A stretch of DNA of 64,000 nt from Owenia fusiformis (taxonomy: Eukaryota; Annelida; Polychaeta; Sabellida; Oweniidae): assembly GCA_903813345.2 (NCBI GenBank), contig CAIIXF020000008.1:17714822-17778821 (forward strand). The letters are read 5' to 3'. Positions 36,201-51,200 of the stretch are shown here, piece after piece. Both the position numbers and the translations under genes were made by a program. Within the stretch, counting starts at the first letter, position 1. Every line of letters begins with the position of its first letter. Under the pieces are notes generated by a model. The model was not told the origin of the DNA, did not search any database, and saw only the letters and a program-made list of their open reading frames with translations.

Positions 36201-39200
36201 TACCTGTTCTTTCTTCAGTGACCCAGGTTTGACCAATCATGAAAAGTCTAGATTGACAGTAATGCCCATAAATATTCCATAAAATGTTTCAGGTTACCAT
36301 TGATGACCATACCACAGCTACTGAACACAGTTCGACCCACAGAATTTGTATCTCCTGACTCAATTCTTGATGCTATCAAAACCATAACTGAGACCAGGAA
36401 CATGCAGCTCAAGTACAGAGGCTTCCTTTGTAAGTTACAAAGTAGATAGTTATAAGAAATATAATGTAGATGCCAAGTAAAGTAAAGTTTGGCATCTGTA
36501 ACAAATGCATCTTCCTAAGCACGTGTACAGAATCCGTACATCCTTCTTCTCCCCTGCTATAACCAATTAGGAAGCGCCCAATTTAACTGAATCACGTGAT
36601 CTAATTATGCTCAATGACTTATACATGATTTCTGTCGCAGTGTTGCGACGGCCAATCAGATTGCGAGTTCTTAATCGGGGAAATGCTAACTGCTTATCGC
36701 AGGGGGTAAAAAGAAAGAATATATTCTGGATTTGGAAGCCCTGTGATCAGAGGATGTAACAAATGGCAAGTGGTGACATTTTGCATGTTAATGCCTGTAC
36801 TGTATAATACTGTTCTGTACACATACTTATTGCATGCTCATTGATTTGTAAATACTGAATTGTTCGAGTTTAATCAGAATATTGGATAAATCTTCCCATT
36901 CACAGCTTATGTTTGAATAAATAAACAAATGTTACATAAAATGAATATAACCTTTATTTTTCAACTTATTTATTATGATGAATTTCATTCTGGTTTGATT
37001 CCTTGACAACTTAATGATACACTACATGATTTTACTACTATATATACGGGTATAAGCATCATCTGTGGTGCCACCTGAATAAATTGAATTGAATAAATCA
37101 AAATATTAAAAATACCTTTCTCGTATTTTTGAAGTACCCGAAGAGAATGTTGCCACACTCCGCCATGGGGCCACAGTGCTACGTGGTGAAATGAAAGCAG
37201 CTTTACTAGACGGGGACACAACAAACTATGATTTAGATCGGGGGTTCTCCCGGCACCCCATAGATGAAAATAATGGCCAGGGGATACTAATCAAACTTAA
37301 TACGCCATCTATCATCAACTGTATCAAGGTTCTTCTATGGGACAGAGATATGAGGTTGGTATATATTTAATCAGCATATATATTTTATTTTAACAAGCAA
37401 TAGTTTTTGAACAAGTATACATGTATCTACAGCTATCTTTATAATGTGCATATTAAAAATTTGTCTTGTGTTTCAATTTTGCTCTTTGTTTTGACCAAAG
37501 AACTGCTCTTTGTTTGGAAGATTTAGTTGATGTAATGTATATTTCTAGGTCATACTCCTATTACCTTGAAGTGATTTAGTTGATGTAATGTATATTTCTA
37601 GGTCATATTCCTATTACCTTGAAGTGATTTAGTTGATGTAATGTATATTTCTAGGTCATACTCCTATTACCTTGAAGTGATTTAGTTGATGCAATGTATA
37701 TTTCTAGGTCATATTCCTATTACCTTGAAGTGATTTAGTTGATGTAATGTTTATTTGTAGGTCATATTCCTATTACCTTGAAGTGATTTAGTTGATGTAA
37801 TGTATATTTGTAGGTCATATTCCTATTACCTTGAAGTGTCCATGGATGAGAAAGATTGGATCAGAGTAGTAGATCATCGCAAGTATCTCTGTCGATCGTG
37901 GCAATATTGTCGCTTTCCTGACATTGTTGCCAAGTGAGTATTCATTTATTGATAGTTCATGGTAGATTTCTGTTATGATTCTGTCTCAGTTGAAATGGCA
38001 GTTTACACTTTTTTCAGCAGTTTGCATGGACCTAAAATGGTAGAGTTTGAGGGTGGAAAAGACTGTCGTGAGATGATTTAAAGTAAAGAATATTGATTGT
38101 TCATTGACAAATTAAGAGAATATTTGCCATGTTTATTTGCGATTCAAAATTATTTAAAACTCAAAAAGGATAATGATTAGTATGTAGTTTTTAAATCTGT
38201 GACACAGAAATAAAATATTTTTAACTTAAATACAGTAAAAATGGTATAATCCGAATGCCTTCGGGACTGACCAAAAGTTTTCGATTGGCAGTTGTTAAAT
38301 TTTGAGTTTTAGCAATGCTACATACTCTAGTAGCTCATGCTAGTTGAGTATGCACTTCTATGTCCAGAGATTTTCTCTAACACTAACACTATTGCAGATT
38401 AGAATGGAATGGAAAAAGTGTTTGAGTTGTTAAATTTTGAGTATTTCAGCAATGCTACACTAACACTATGGCAGATTAGAATGGAATGGAAAAAGTATTT
38501 GATTGAGGGGTGCTCAGGTTAGAGAAGTGTTTTGATATACAGGTCTTACTGTAGTTTTATATATTATATTTTTACTTGTTTGTAGGTACGTGAGGGTTGT
38601 TGGCACCCACAATACTGTCAACAGAGTTTTCCATTGTGTTGCCTTAGAGTGCTATTATACCCACAAAATATGTTCATTGAAGCATGGTCTTATAGGTAAG
38701 TGGTAAATAGAGTTTAATAAATATATTATAGCAAAGGAACTTGCTTTAGAGGAGATTTAAATACCTAATATGAATTCCATGGAGAAATTAAATTTTTTCA
38801 TATTTATTCATATTTTATTTCAAGATGTCAATATTTTCGCATAAGTTATTGGATCATTTTGGCAAAGCTCAGAGGGCATTATTAGCCAAGAAATAGAAAA
38901 ATATGCAAAACTGTAATTATTTCATCTTTTAGTTCCCACAGAAAATGTTGCAACGGTGGCAGCTAGTGCTACAGTTATAGAGGGAGTTAGTCGAAGTCGA
39001 AATGCATTGATAAATGGGGATACTAAGAACTACGACTGGGACTCTGGATACACGTGCCATCAGCTTGGAAGTGGTGCCATCATTGTTCAACTTGCACAAC
39101 CATATCTACTCTCAAATATGAGGTAAGGCAGTAAAATATGCCGTAATATACATAGATGTAAACATAGTCCCTAACAGTCACTCAGGTAGATATGGATATC

Positions 39201-42200
39201 TCCCTCTGGATAAACCCCATATCCAAAACCTCCCAGTACATAAGCCTTATGTATCCCTAAGAGGGAGGATAACCCCAGATTTCACGGATGAACCTCTCTA
39301 TGTAAAGATGAAGCTGGAGGTTGAACTTTACATGGAGGTAGGTTCAGTGTTCACCTATGCATTCTGGGGTATTTCCTCCATACTAGTGGTTGGTTATAGC
39401 TGCTTCAAAGTAGTTATAAACAGAACATTCTTTAATGCAGCATGTTTATCAACATACCTCAATACACTTTTCAATTGGCCTTAATGATGCCAAGATAGCA
39501 TTAAATACAGTTGGCTGGATTGTTCATAAAATTTCATATAAATAATAGATTGCCATGACAATACCAAAAACACTTGATATCAAATATTGTTTAACGCAAG
39601 AACATAATTATGAAGTGAGATGTAATTAATATTTGGGATATTTCATTTCCCATCTAGTTGCTTTTAGGTCCAATTAGAGAGAACACCTTTAAGATTTAGA
39701 GAAAATCAAAAAAAAAAATTGGGGTAAAAATGATACCATCAAAATATTGTTACCATGGCAACCAGAATCAAGTTGTATTTTGTACTACAGGTTGTTGCTA
39801 TGGGATTGCGATGAAAGAAGTTACAGCTACAATATAGAGGTCTCCACTGATCAAGTCACATGGCATACTGTATGCAACAGATCTAATAAAGCGTGCAAGT
39901 ATGTAATCTCTAAATTTTCATTCTTGTCCAGTATTGCATTGTGGGAGTTAGAAACATTCCTTACTCTTATAGCCCAGTCAATAATGGCTCGATAGTTCGC
40001 GATCATATATATTCTTAGATTTTTGGCACATACACTAATATGGACATTCTAAAAATTTTGATCCGCATTGCCAAGCGTGGATCGCACTCCTTCTTGGTGA
40101 AAATCCAAGATGGCCGCCAAAATTGCCGACAATTATATAATATTCATTTGATCATTTTTTTCATTCCTTTTTTTCAATAAAATGTGGTTAATTAGTATTT
40201 TTCAACATCAATTTATAATATTTCTACCCTGAAAAATATTTAAATTATCTAAAAAGAAGATTTTGGTTGTTCATTCCCCCCATTTTTAAGATTTCGTCCA
40301 AATTTTCGATAAATCATTAAAATATGTACATTTCATATATACTGTAGTACTGTACCTATCATATCTCTATCCTTTTTTCATCAGAATATATTAGGTTTGT
40401 ATGTTTTAGTAGAAACTGATTCCTTTCCAAACAATATTTAGATAAACACATAATGAAGAATGTCTCCCATAGCGCCACCTATTGGTGAAATTGTTCAAAA
40501 TCAAAACTGTGTTTTATAATATATTGAACTGTTGAAGGAAGCGTGTAATAGTTTGGAGAGCCAAGATTTGATCTGTATCATGTACCATGCATAATAAAAA
40601 CTATTCTATAGTATTATTTTACAGTAGAATGCCAACTCTAAGATGTCAACCATATAAATTTTTTTTGGGGGGGGGGGTAAATAGGGGGTATCTTGCATCT
40701 TATATAGGCCTAGTATTACCATATTTAAACCCTTACTTTAGTTATTCTAATGAATACTCGATCTCCATTACAGGCACACAATGATGTGCATACTAGAGCA
40801 GCCTTCAAGCTGGGACATCTTGATGGGAAACACTGCTTCTGACAACCACATTTTACCAATGGTTGACTAGCATCAGCCATCTGCTTTAGGTAGTCCTGTG
40901 TGGCTTTTAAGTGTTGTCTCTTGGCTCTGTTCTCCAGCTCCAGTTCTTTGGAGATGGAATGATACCTGGGGAATGATAGGACTTGGTTTGTTTAACTGAC
41001 CCCAGATATGTACACCTTGGTACAATGCTCCCTTGCAGTGTTGCATTAAGGCATCAGCTGTTGGAGGAATGTGGTCAATAATGAAGTAGTTTTCTGTAAA
41101 AATGTATTCTTCCTTGCAGTGTTGATTGAGGTGTCATTGCTGAATTTATCATACAGCAACATAACATTAATAAAGGATCATCTATTAGACTGAGGAGTGC
41201 ATTCATCAGTTGTGAAAATGAGTTTCATCTGTCCCATGCTATAATTCTGCCCCTGCTTCCATGGAATCCAGGTGTAACTTGTCAATGAGTGGAATAATGG
41301 CAGACATAGACTTTTTTGAGGCCCAATGGAATTCGCCATTTCATGTGCTGCCAAGTACCTGAACTGTCTCCCCTTGTCCAATCCAACTCATATTGGTTCA
41401 TTCAGAAAAAATGTGTTGATTGTGTGCAAGGTTATTTGTCTTTGGTGGATTGTTTTTGTGGATTTACACATGACATCCTGATCAAAGGTTGCGAGAAGTC
41501 TTTTTCGTTCATGAATAATTATATTGCTCACATTTGCAGTAAGGATTTGAAACAATTCTCTCTTGTTTTACTCCAAGCACAAACAATCTTGCCAGGATAA
41601 ATATGCCTCCTTTTACTGTTTCCTCTCTTATTTCTTATACCAGACTCTAAACTGTTACATGTAGTTTCATAACTGTCCAAAACAATGTCTAGATGGTATG
41701 ATTTTGTTCATGTCATGTGCCTTGTTGTTTTAGTCAGTTTAGTTTCCCTTAATGAATTCACCAAGTACTGATTGGTGTGTTGCATTAAATTGGTTCATGT
41801 CACGGATAAAACTGGTAGCCACCTTGACTAGTTTGTGTGATTGAGTATAAAAAGGCATGGCAATAACTCAGAAAGGGTATCTTTGTATAGGCTGAAGTTG
41901 CCCTCTCAAAAGTTTAAGATCCATTACCACCGACCAGATTAAATTGGGAAGAGCCATTCAGCTGGGACTGTTTTTTCACCCAGTCATCCAACTCAAACTG
42001 AGGTTATTCATCAAGATCCCAACACAAACAATGTGTCTCACAGGCTTTTTTTGTCAAGAATATAAAGACTACAGGCAGTAATATGATGTGCTCTGCAAGT
42101 TAGTGCGAGATGGTTAACTTTGATAAAGGAATCAGCTATACCAGATGTGGCTATGCCAGCTTGAGAGAGGGAGATTATCCATCCAGGGTTCTCTCATAGA

Positions 42201-45200
42201 TTGCCCAAGATGTGAAATGCTCCCATCTCAGTGTGTATTCCACCAAGTATCCTTATCAGCTTTGTTTTTTCTCCCATCTCTTGCCATTGTCCACTATTAC
42301 TGCTTGAACAGTGCAAAGAGGGGCTGTTCGGCAGCAAGTACAGGTGTTTGGTCTGGGTTGATATAATTTGTTGACTTTATACACGTCAATATGAGAGACA
42401 ATGAATATCAGACTTTAAACTGACTTCAATATAACTAAAATGAAGAAAATTGTAATACAGTTCTGTTATACTTCAGAGTGCAGAAACACTCAGAAAATCA
42501 AGATGGGTGACATGCCTCAATATATATCCACAAACCTTATCCCCACTTACATAACCCCTCCCCCTTCATATAACTCTCATTTCTACTTTCTACAACTAAC
42601 ATGTTGTTGAATCTAGAAACACTAACATTTTTATTCCAGATAACAGTTACTTAAGAATAAGCAAATTGGGTCAGCATGAATAAAATAATAATAATTATTA
42701 ATTTATGTTTCAGTTTAATGCATATACCTATAGGTGGGGCTGCACAACACTCTTCTTTATTGGTTATAATGAAATATTTTGACAGATATATGTTGAATGT
42801 TATCACTAAACATTGATAAAATATAAACTTGTCAAATTTTATTGAAAAGAAAAAGTGAATAAGGGAATTGTTTATTTATTTATGTCTGTATAAATGTTCA
42901 CAACTCCTTGCAGTATATTACACGCAATGACCTTAGGGTTGATAATCTAGAGTGTGAATCAGTAGCTATTGAATTAATCAGTCAAAACTCAAAAAATATC
43001 ATTATTACTGTCATATATAAGCCACCTGGTGTTGATGTGTCACATTTTAATAGTGACTTGGGTGATTATATGAATAAAATAGCAGATGAGGGTAAATTAT
43101 CTTACATCATGGGTGACTTCAACATTGATTTACTTAAGGTTGAATCTCATGAACCCACACATGATTTTCTGAACCAGTTTTATTCATTCAACCATGTCCC
43201 ACTAATATATAGGCCGACAAGAATTACTGACAAGACTGCAACTCTTATAGATAATATTTTTACTAATGTCCCTAATATTGATGGATGTGGTATCATCATG
43301 GAGGACATTTCTGATCACTTTCCAATCTATTCCATTTCACATTATGATACTACCAAATCTAAAAAAACATTAAGCAGTTATCGTAATTTCAATGACTCTA
43401 ATAAGCAATTATTTCTTGAGAAACTCTCAAATGTCGACTGGACCCCTTGTTATAAAAGTCAAGATGTAAACATAGCATTTAATATCTTCATTAACTTGTT
43501 AATGGAACAATATGATTCTTCATTTCCACTCAAATCCAAATTTATCAAGGTTAATCATGATCCTAATAGACCCTGGTTGACTTCTGGCATCTTAACTTCT
43601 GCCAAAACTAAAAATAAGCTATATACCAAATATTTGAAAAATCCCTGTTGCAAAACAGGAAAAGCTTACAAGTCCTTCAACCATAAACTTAAGCACATAA
43701 TTAAATACTCAAAACGTACACATTATCAAAATAAGTTTGCCGAAGTAAGTGGTAACATTAAAAAGTCTTGGTCTATCATTAATGAACTACTTGGAAAAAA
43801 CAAAAAAGCTGCATTGCCATCTAAATTCACTATAAATGGAAAGGAAACAACAGATCATGAAATCATTTCCAATGGATTTAATAATTTTTTTACCAATATT
43901 GGTAAAAATCTAGCCAAGGAGATTCCAAAATCCAAAAAATGCTTTAATGAATACCTAGCAAGAGCTCAAAAAGTTCAATCATCTATTTATCTCAAAAAGA
44001 CCTCAAAAACTGAGCTTGAATTAGAAATGTGTCTTCTAAAATCTTCCTCGCCTGGACCTGATGGGATTCTACCATCACTTATTAAGTCTGCAAGACAGTT
44101 TTTAATTGATCCACTCTTATATATTTAACTTATCTTTTAAATCTGGTATTTTCCCAGACGCCCTCAAATTGGCCAAAGTAACACCTGTATTTAAAAAAGG
44201 TGTCACTACAAATCCTTCGAACTATAGACCAATTTCAGTTTTATCTGTATTTTCTAAATTGTTAGAAAAGCTCATGCACGCCAAACTCACTGGTTTTTTA
44301 GAACGTTTTGAAATTATTTTTACTTATCAATTTGGATTTCAGAAATTCAACTCTACCTACATGGCCATTTTATATTTCATTGAACAAATTCGAAAATCAA
44401 CTGATTTGGGGAAAACGAGCATTGGCATAACATTAGACTTTTCCAAGGCCTTTGACACAATTAATCATGATATTTTGATACAAAAACTTGAATATTATGG
44501 CATCAGAGGAATAGCTAAGTCCTGGTTTGAAAGTTATTTAAAAGACCGCAAACAATATGTCACCATTAACAATTATGAATCCAAACAATCATCTCTAAAT
44601 TGTGGTGTTCCGCAGGGCTCGGTACTTGGACCACTATTATTTATTCTTTACATAAATGATCTGCCTTTTGTTGCCCCTAATCTAAAATTTATTATGTTTG
44701 CTGATGACACCAATCTTCTTGATAGTGATTATGATTTAAATGAACTCATGACTAGAACTAATGCAAACTTTAATTCAATAGATGACTTGATAAAAGCAAA
44801 CAAACTTTCACTTAATATTGGCAAAACCAATGCTATTCTATTTGGACCCCAAAAAAATCAAACAAATCTGAATCTTAAAATACGCAATAAGAACATAAAT
44901 TTCCGGGAAAAAATTGACTTTCTTGGAATTATTATTGATAAAAACTTGAAATTTAAAGAACACATAAAATCTGTTGAAACAAAGATTTCTCGCGTCATTG
45001 GTTCTCTTTATCACATTAAACATCTACTTCAAATAGACAGTTTCAAAACAATTTACTACTCATTGATACACTCTCAATTAAATTATTGCAACATAATCTG
45101 GGGTAACACATTTAAATCATTTTATGATCGTCTACATAAACTGCAGAAACAATTCTTAAGGCTAGCTTTAAATAAGGATAGACTTTCTCACTCCGCTCCC

Positions 45201-48200
45201 CTATTTAAAGATCTTAGAATATTAAATATTTTTGATGTCAACAGATATTGTACTGGTCAGTTCATGTACAAAATCTTTAATAAGCACCCCAGTCTTCCAA
45301 AAAATCTATTTCAAGACTTGTTTGATATCAACATTAATATTCATCATCATTACACAAGACAATTGCATCATTTTCATATCCCTAAATGCTCTAAACTTTC
45401 CCTTCGCTTTCTGGGTCCTAATCTTTGGAATGCTCTACCACATGATATTAAAAAATGCTCCACTCTAAATATTTTCAAATCTTCATATAAAAAACTACTC
45501 ATCTATCGATAATGTATAATACCAATATCATACTATACTGTTGATTTTATACTGGTACCCGATTTTTGTAACATTTTTACATTGTACATCCTTAGATTAA
45601 TTGTTAATACCATTTTTATATACCTACATGTAACATAATATAAGTGTTTTCTTTTATATGTAGTCTAGTTGTCATTTTAATGATTTCTGTTAAACCGCAA
45701 CATATACCCACTAGGGTGTCTAGCGGCTTGTTTTTATAGTGTATATTATATAAGAATTATGAAATAAATAATTGAATTGATAAAAAAAATTGAAATTATT
45801 ATTTTGACGTTAATTTTGGTATAATTTTATCAAAAGGTGAAGCTGTAAAAGCAATTTCTTATGTTTATACTTAATAAAAAACTGTTTGGTGGGAATATTA
45901 TTAAATAATAACTGAAGACACTAATTTATCACATTTTATTGAAATAAAAGCAGAAAATCTAACATTTTCATTACAGATAACAGTTATTTAAGAATAAGCA
46001 AATTGGGTCAGCATGAATAAAATAATAATCATTAATTTATGTTTCAGAGCAGTTCAATGCATATATACCTATAGGTGGGGCTGCCCAACACTCTTCTTTA
46101 TTGATTATAATGAAATATTTTGACGGATATATGTTGAATATTATCAGTAAGCCTTGATAAAATATAAACTTGTCAAATTTTATTGAAAGAAGTAGTGAAT
46201 AAGGGAAATGTTTGTTATTTTGACGTCAATTTTGGTATAATTTTATCAAAAGATGGCGCTATTAAAGCAATTTCTTATGTTTATACTTAATAAAAAAATT
46301 CATTTGGTAGGAATATTATTAGATAATACCTGAAGACACTAATTTATCACATTTTATTGAAATAAAGGCAGTAAAAAAAAATTATCAAAAAAATATACAT
46401 ATTTGACAATAATTTTGGCGGCCATCTTGAATTTTCACCATGAAGGAGTGCGATTCGCGCTTGGCAATGCGGATCCAAATTTTTGGAATGTCCATATTGG
46501 TCTATGTGCCGAAAATCTAAGAATATATATGATCGTGAACTATCACCATGTTAGAAACCCATTAGTGATTTGACTATTACTGGTTTTTGTGAATAATTTC
46601 CAGAAATCACATTTCCCATGAATTGCTATAATAATATAATAACATATAAATGTAACACATTAAATTTTATGTCAGTATGAAATGGTCACATCATTATGGC
46701 TACCATTCTTTACTCACTTATGCATTTGCTGTTTGAAATTTTATAGTATTGGCTCAGCAATCAGCATCTGTAACAAATTGTCACATTTTTGTAACTGTTT
46801 GCGATAACTCACCATGTAGTGACAATTTGTCATGTTGATCAATACCCGGTTCCAGAAATGAGTTTCACTACTTGACAAGAAATAAGAGAAAAAACTCCGA
46901 TTGTTCAAACTTTGTATGGTTTTTATAATACTTTTAGTTTTTATGTCACAACTAGTTTTTATGTTACCACTATTTGCCCTTGACATTCAGTGTTTGGTGT
47001 TTCATGGTTGGTGTTCAACATTTGGTGGCTGTAATAAATGGCAGGTCATGACATTTTGCATGTTAATGCAATTTTTAAGAATTTATAAAAGTTCCAAAGA
47101 AGCTGGTCTCACCTCTCATGATATTTCTCATTTAAATATTAAATAATTTAGTATATATCCATATACAGTCCAGAACTGTAAACATGCACATTTACTTACA
47201 ATATTGAAATTGATTTTTTCAGAGGCTGGCAGGTGATCAATTTTGAGGAACGCCCAGTTACATTTGTTAAAATAGTTGGCACGCATAACACTGCCAATGA
47301 GGTAAGTAAATCACATTTAAGGCAGGGTTGTTTAATTTGATTCCTGCTGCCTTCCCCCTAGTCTTCTGCATGTTAATGCCAAAAGAAATCTTTTTTTTTA
47401 TTTCTATTGATTCCTGTGCCCTTCCATTTAGTTTTCTGCATGTTAATGCCAAAAGAAATCTGTTTTCTGATTTCTATTGATTCCTGTGCCCTTCCTCCTA
47501 GTCTTCTGCATGTCAATGGTTAAAGAAACCTGTTTTCTGATTTCTATTGATTAGCTGTGCCCTTCCATTTAGTCTTCTGCATCTTGATGCCAAAATAAAT
47601 CTGTTTTCTGATTTGTATTGATTCCTGTGCCCTTCCTCCTTGTCTTCTGCATGTCAGTGGTTAAAGAAACCTGTTTTCTGATTTCTATTGATTCCTGTGC
47701 CCTTCCATTTAGTCTTCTGCATGTTAATGCCAAAAGAAATCTGTTTTCTGATTTCTATTGATTCCTGTGCCCATCCTCTTAGTCTTCTGCATGTCAATGC
47801 TTAAAGAAACCTGTTTTCTGATTTCTATTGATTCATGTGCCCTTCCATTTAGTCTTCTGCATGTTAATGCCAAAATAAATCTGTTTTCTGATTTCTATTG
47901 ATTCCTGTGCCCTTCCTCCTAATCTTCTGCATGTCAATGGTTAAAGAAACCTGTTTTCTGATTTCTATTGATTCCTGTGCCCTTCGATTTAGTCTTCTGC
48001 ATGTTAATGCCAAAAGAAATCTGTTTTCTGATTTCTATTGATTCCTGTGCCCTTCCTCCTACAGTAGTTGTCTGCATGTCAATGCTTAAAGAAACCTGTT
48101 TTCTGATTTCTATTGATTCCTATGCCCTTCCATTTAGTCTTCTGCATGTTAATGCCAAAATAAATCTATTTAATGCCAAAAAAATCTGTTTATTTCCAGT

Positions 48201-51200
48201 GTTATGATTGACAATAATATGCCTTCTTTTGTTCTCTTAAGGTTTTATGCAATCAAAATTTTAAGTAAGATATTTTAAGATATCAGCTCATTGCACAATT
48301 AACATCAAGAGAGGCACTGTTATGTCATCTTGTGTACTTTGAAGATTGTGAGAAAGGGGACATGCCATTAAGAGGCCATTCTCTGACTTAGTCATTTTTT
48401 CAAAAGTGTGAAAATAAAAAAATTCATGAAAAGTTCTTAAAATATTCTGAATAACAAGTTGAATACATATATTTAATGATGGCACAAGCAAAAGTCTGAA
48501 AATTAACATGAAATGAAGGGTTTTGACAGATGCAAAAGATGGTAGATTTGTGATGAAGAAATAGAGGTTTTTGCAGTGACAACACAATTACCTCGAAGTT
48601 ATCCGTTATGAGAGGCTGAGGACTAAACTTGACATAATTTTCAATCTCAGATTATCAGTAGTATCTAACTTAAAGCGGAAATAATGTCAGGTATTCTAAT
48701 CATCATTATATGTAGTTACAATACTACTGAATAAAATGCAATAAGTTGAAAATCTTGTTATGTGTTAGTTTTTGTATAATATTGAAAATAAAAATCATAA
48801 ATTGACCCAGTGACCCAGTTGTCTGTTGGACGGGGCTCGCCATATTTCCCTCAGAGACCCGGATGTAGACCGGAAGTGTGACGTTTCTGCGACCTGAGCC
48901 GCCATCTTGAAAGCATTCACAACAAAGGATAATGCCTATGTGTTGTGCGGTAAATTGTTCAAATATTTCCACTGATAGAGCTAGACTTGGGATAAGGACT
49001 TTAAAAGAAATGCCTGAACGACAGTACGACAGTCGGCTGGTGACGGTAGAATTAAAATCTGTCGACAGTTAAAACCAGCTGTCGTTGTCGTGGACCGAAT
49101 CCCCGGGGAATAGAACACATTTAAAATAAAACAGTGTCACTTACTATAGTTTCTGAAAAGTTTCATGCACGGCTTTTAATAATCAAAGATTCCTACTTAT
49201 TATTGTCTTGTTTGTCGTCATATATCTATCCTGGGGTTGTGTTTTTTCTCCCCAATACGGGAAAACATTTTGAATAAAGAATTTTCCAATTCCTCCATCG
49301 AATAAGTATAGGGTAATCTGCAGCAGTTTCGTTTTTGCTTCAACTCTTCGCGCATGCCTAGTAGTTTGAAATAATTTACAAGTGCGCATGTGTTTTTGGA
49401 ATTAAGCCAATCAAATTATTCATTCTAATGCGCATGAACTAGATTTCGAATCAAGAGGAACTGGCGCAGATTGCCTCAAATGCTGAAATCGCTCTTCAAA
49501 ATAGATTGGTGAATAAAAATGAATAACAACTGAAGTTGAGTGGTTTATTTAGTTCGATGTCAGGATATTTCAAGTAAGTATTGATTATATAGATGCTACA
49601 GTGATGATGGTTCTAAACACGCGGGGCAAGTTGTTTTAGCTGATTTTCTCCTCAAACGGCGTAGATTGAACACAATTTTACTTCCGGGTTTACCCACGAC
49701 AGTTTGCTATCGGCAACAGAAATAACACTGTCGTTATCGACAATGGAATCTCACTGTCGTTCGGGCAGTTGCCATACCATACATATTCTGTCACAAGAAA
49801 CCAAAGAAAACGGATTCAAGGCGAGCAATCCGGTCCCAAAAAGAGAACTGAACCAGGCCATGTGCCGGTTAGGTCGACGCCATTTTGAAAAAACTTTTTG
49901 AATTGTATCGTATCGTATCGTATCGTATCGTATCGTATGTCTTTAATAGCTTTATAACTTAATACCATATTTGTGAAATAAATATAACATACTAGGTCTA
50001 AGAGCCTTTAAATTGTTTGTTGTCTACTGTAAATACTTATCCCGTTCCCGGACTATAGTCCTGCACTGATCGCATTCATTTGCCTGTACGATTACAACTT
50101 GGGAGAATTATCTACGCCCCTTACACTTAAGATACCTACCTCAATGCATTATAGAACTCAAGATGTAACTTCTAATATATTGGAACCGCCGATTGTCTGG
50201 GTATATCGGCAGAACGGGAACATTTTCTCTTTTTCATCGGGAGAGATTCCATCACTTTTCAAAATGGCGGTTGGATTTAAAAGGGGAATCCCCCGTTTGG
50301 CTGTCCCGGATGTAGCCCGGAAGTACCAATATGGAGGAATTTGACGGTTGAAATAAGTTAAATGTTACACGCAAATATTGCGATCAAAAACGAAAATGTC
50401 TTCGTTCTGCCGATAAACCCAGACAATTGTGGATTCAACTACACGAAAAGAATGCTAAATTACCAAGGAATCTATTGAAGTAGGTATCTGAAGTGTAAGA
50501 TCAGTAAAAAATTCTCCCATGTTGTAATCGCACAGGCAAAAGATTGAGATGTTCACAGGACCATAGTCCGGGAACGGGATAAGTAAATACAACAGTATCA
50601 CCTCCATGGTGATCGAAATGACGAACCTTGCGTCATCGATCGCGATCATTCATGACGGGGAATACATTATCAGTTCTGCCTTATATTTATAACAGAGTGT
50701 CAAAAATCCAATTAATATCTGCCATTCGTCATTTTATTAAATAAAAGATCCGAATATGTTTAATCTTCAAGCAAAACGATCGAGAGATAATTGATTGTCA
50801 ACATAAAATTAACGCATTTTCCTGTCATGTCGGTAACCAACGTTCACGAGTTGGTCAGGTTTTGATTGGCACTTTGGGAGTTAATTCTATGAATTGTAAG
50901 TATTGATGTGAACATGGTCATGTTTTTCTCGAACAGGTGATATCATATTATAGTATGTCAATATGCCAAATACATCGTCAAAATCTTCAAATTGCTCCAT
51001 TTTCTTGTTAAGAAGTTCGTAATATTTTTCAATGTGGCCGCCCCGCTACAATTGCGCATGCGCATTTTTCAGGCCAATCAAAATGCTGGAATTTGTCGAG
51101 TCGCAGTGACGCCGCTCATGAATATTCATAGGTAGGTTATGGCGACCTCCATAATCCAGGTGAAGATCCAATACCTCAAAATTAATTCCAATATATCTGC

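Larger units (their letters stand above)
39995..46540. mobile_element. 6.5-kb TIR element filling BTBD9 intron 10
   Basis: Inverted ends begin GTTCGCGATCATATATATTC and pair over at least 150 bp, including GGACATTC and AAGATGGCCGCC. Weaker similarity reaches about 240 bp. TA flanks both sides (39993-39994, 46541-46542). Inside lie a decayed minus-strand protein gene (about 40860-41600), ~430-bp internal tandem units and a retrotransposon insertion. Superfamily unassigned. Confidence 0.8.
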
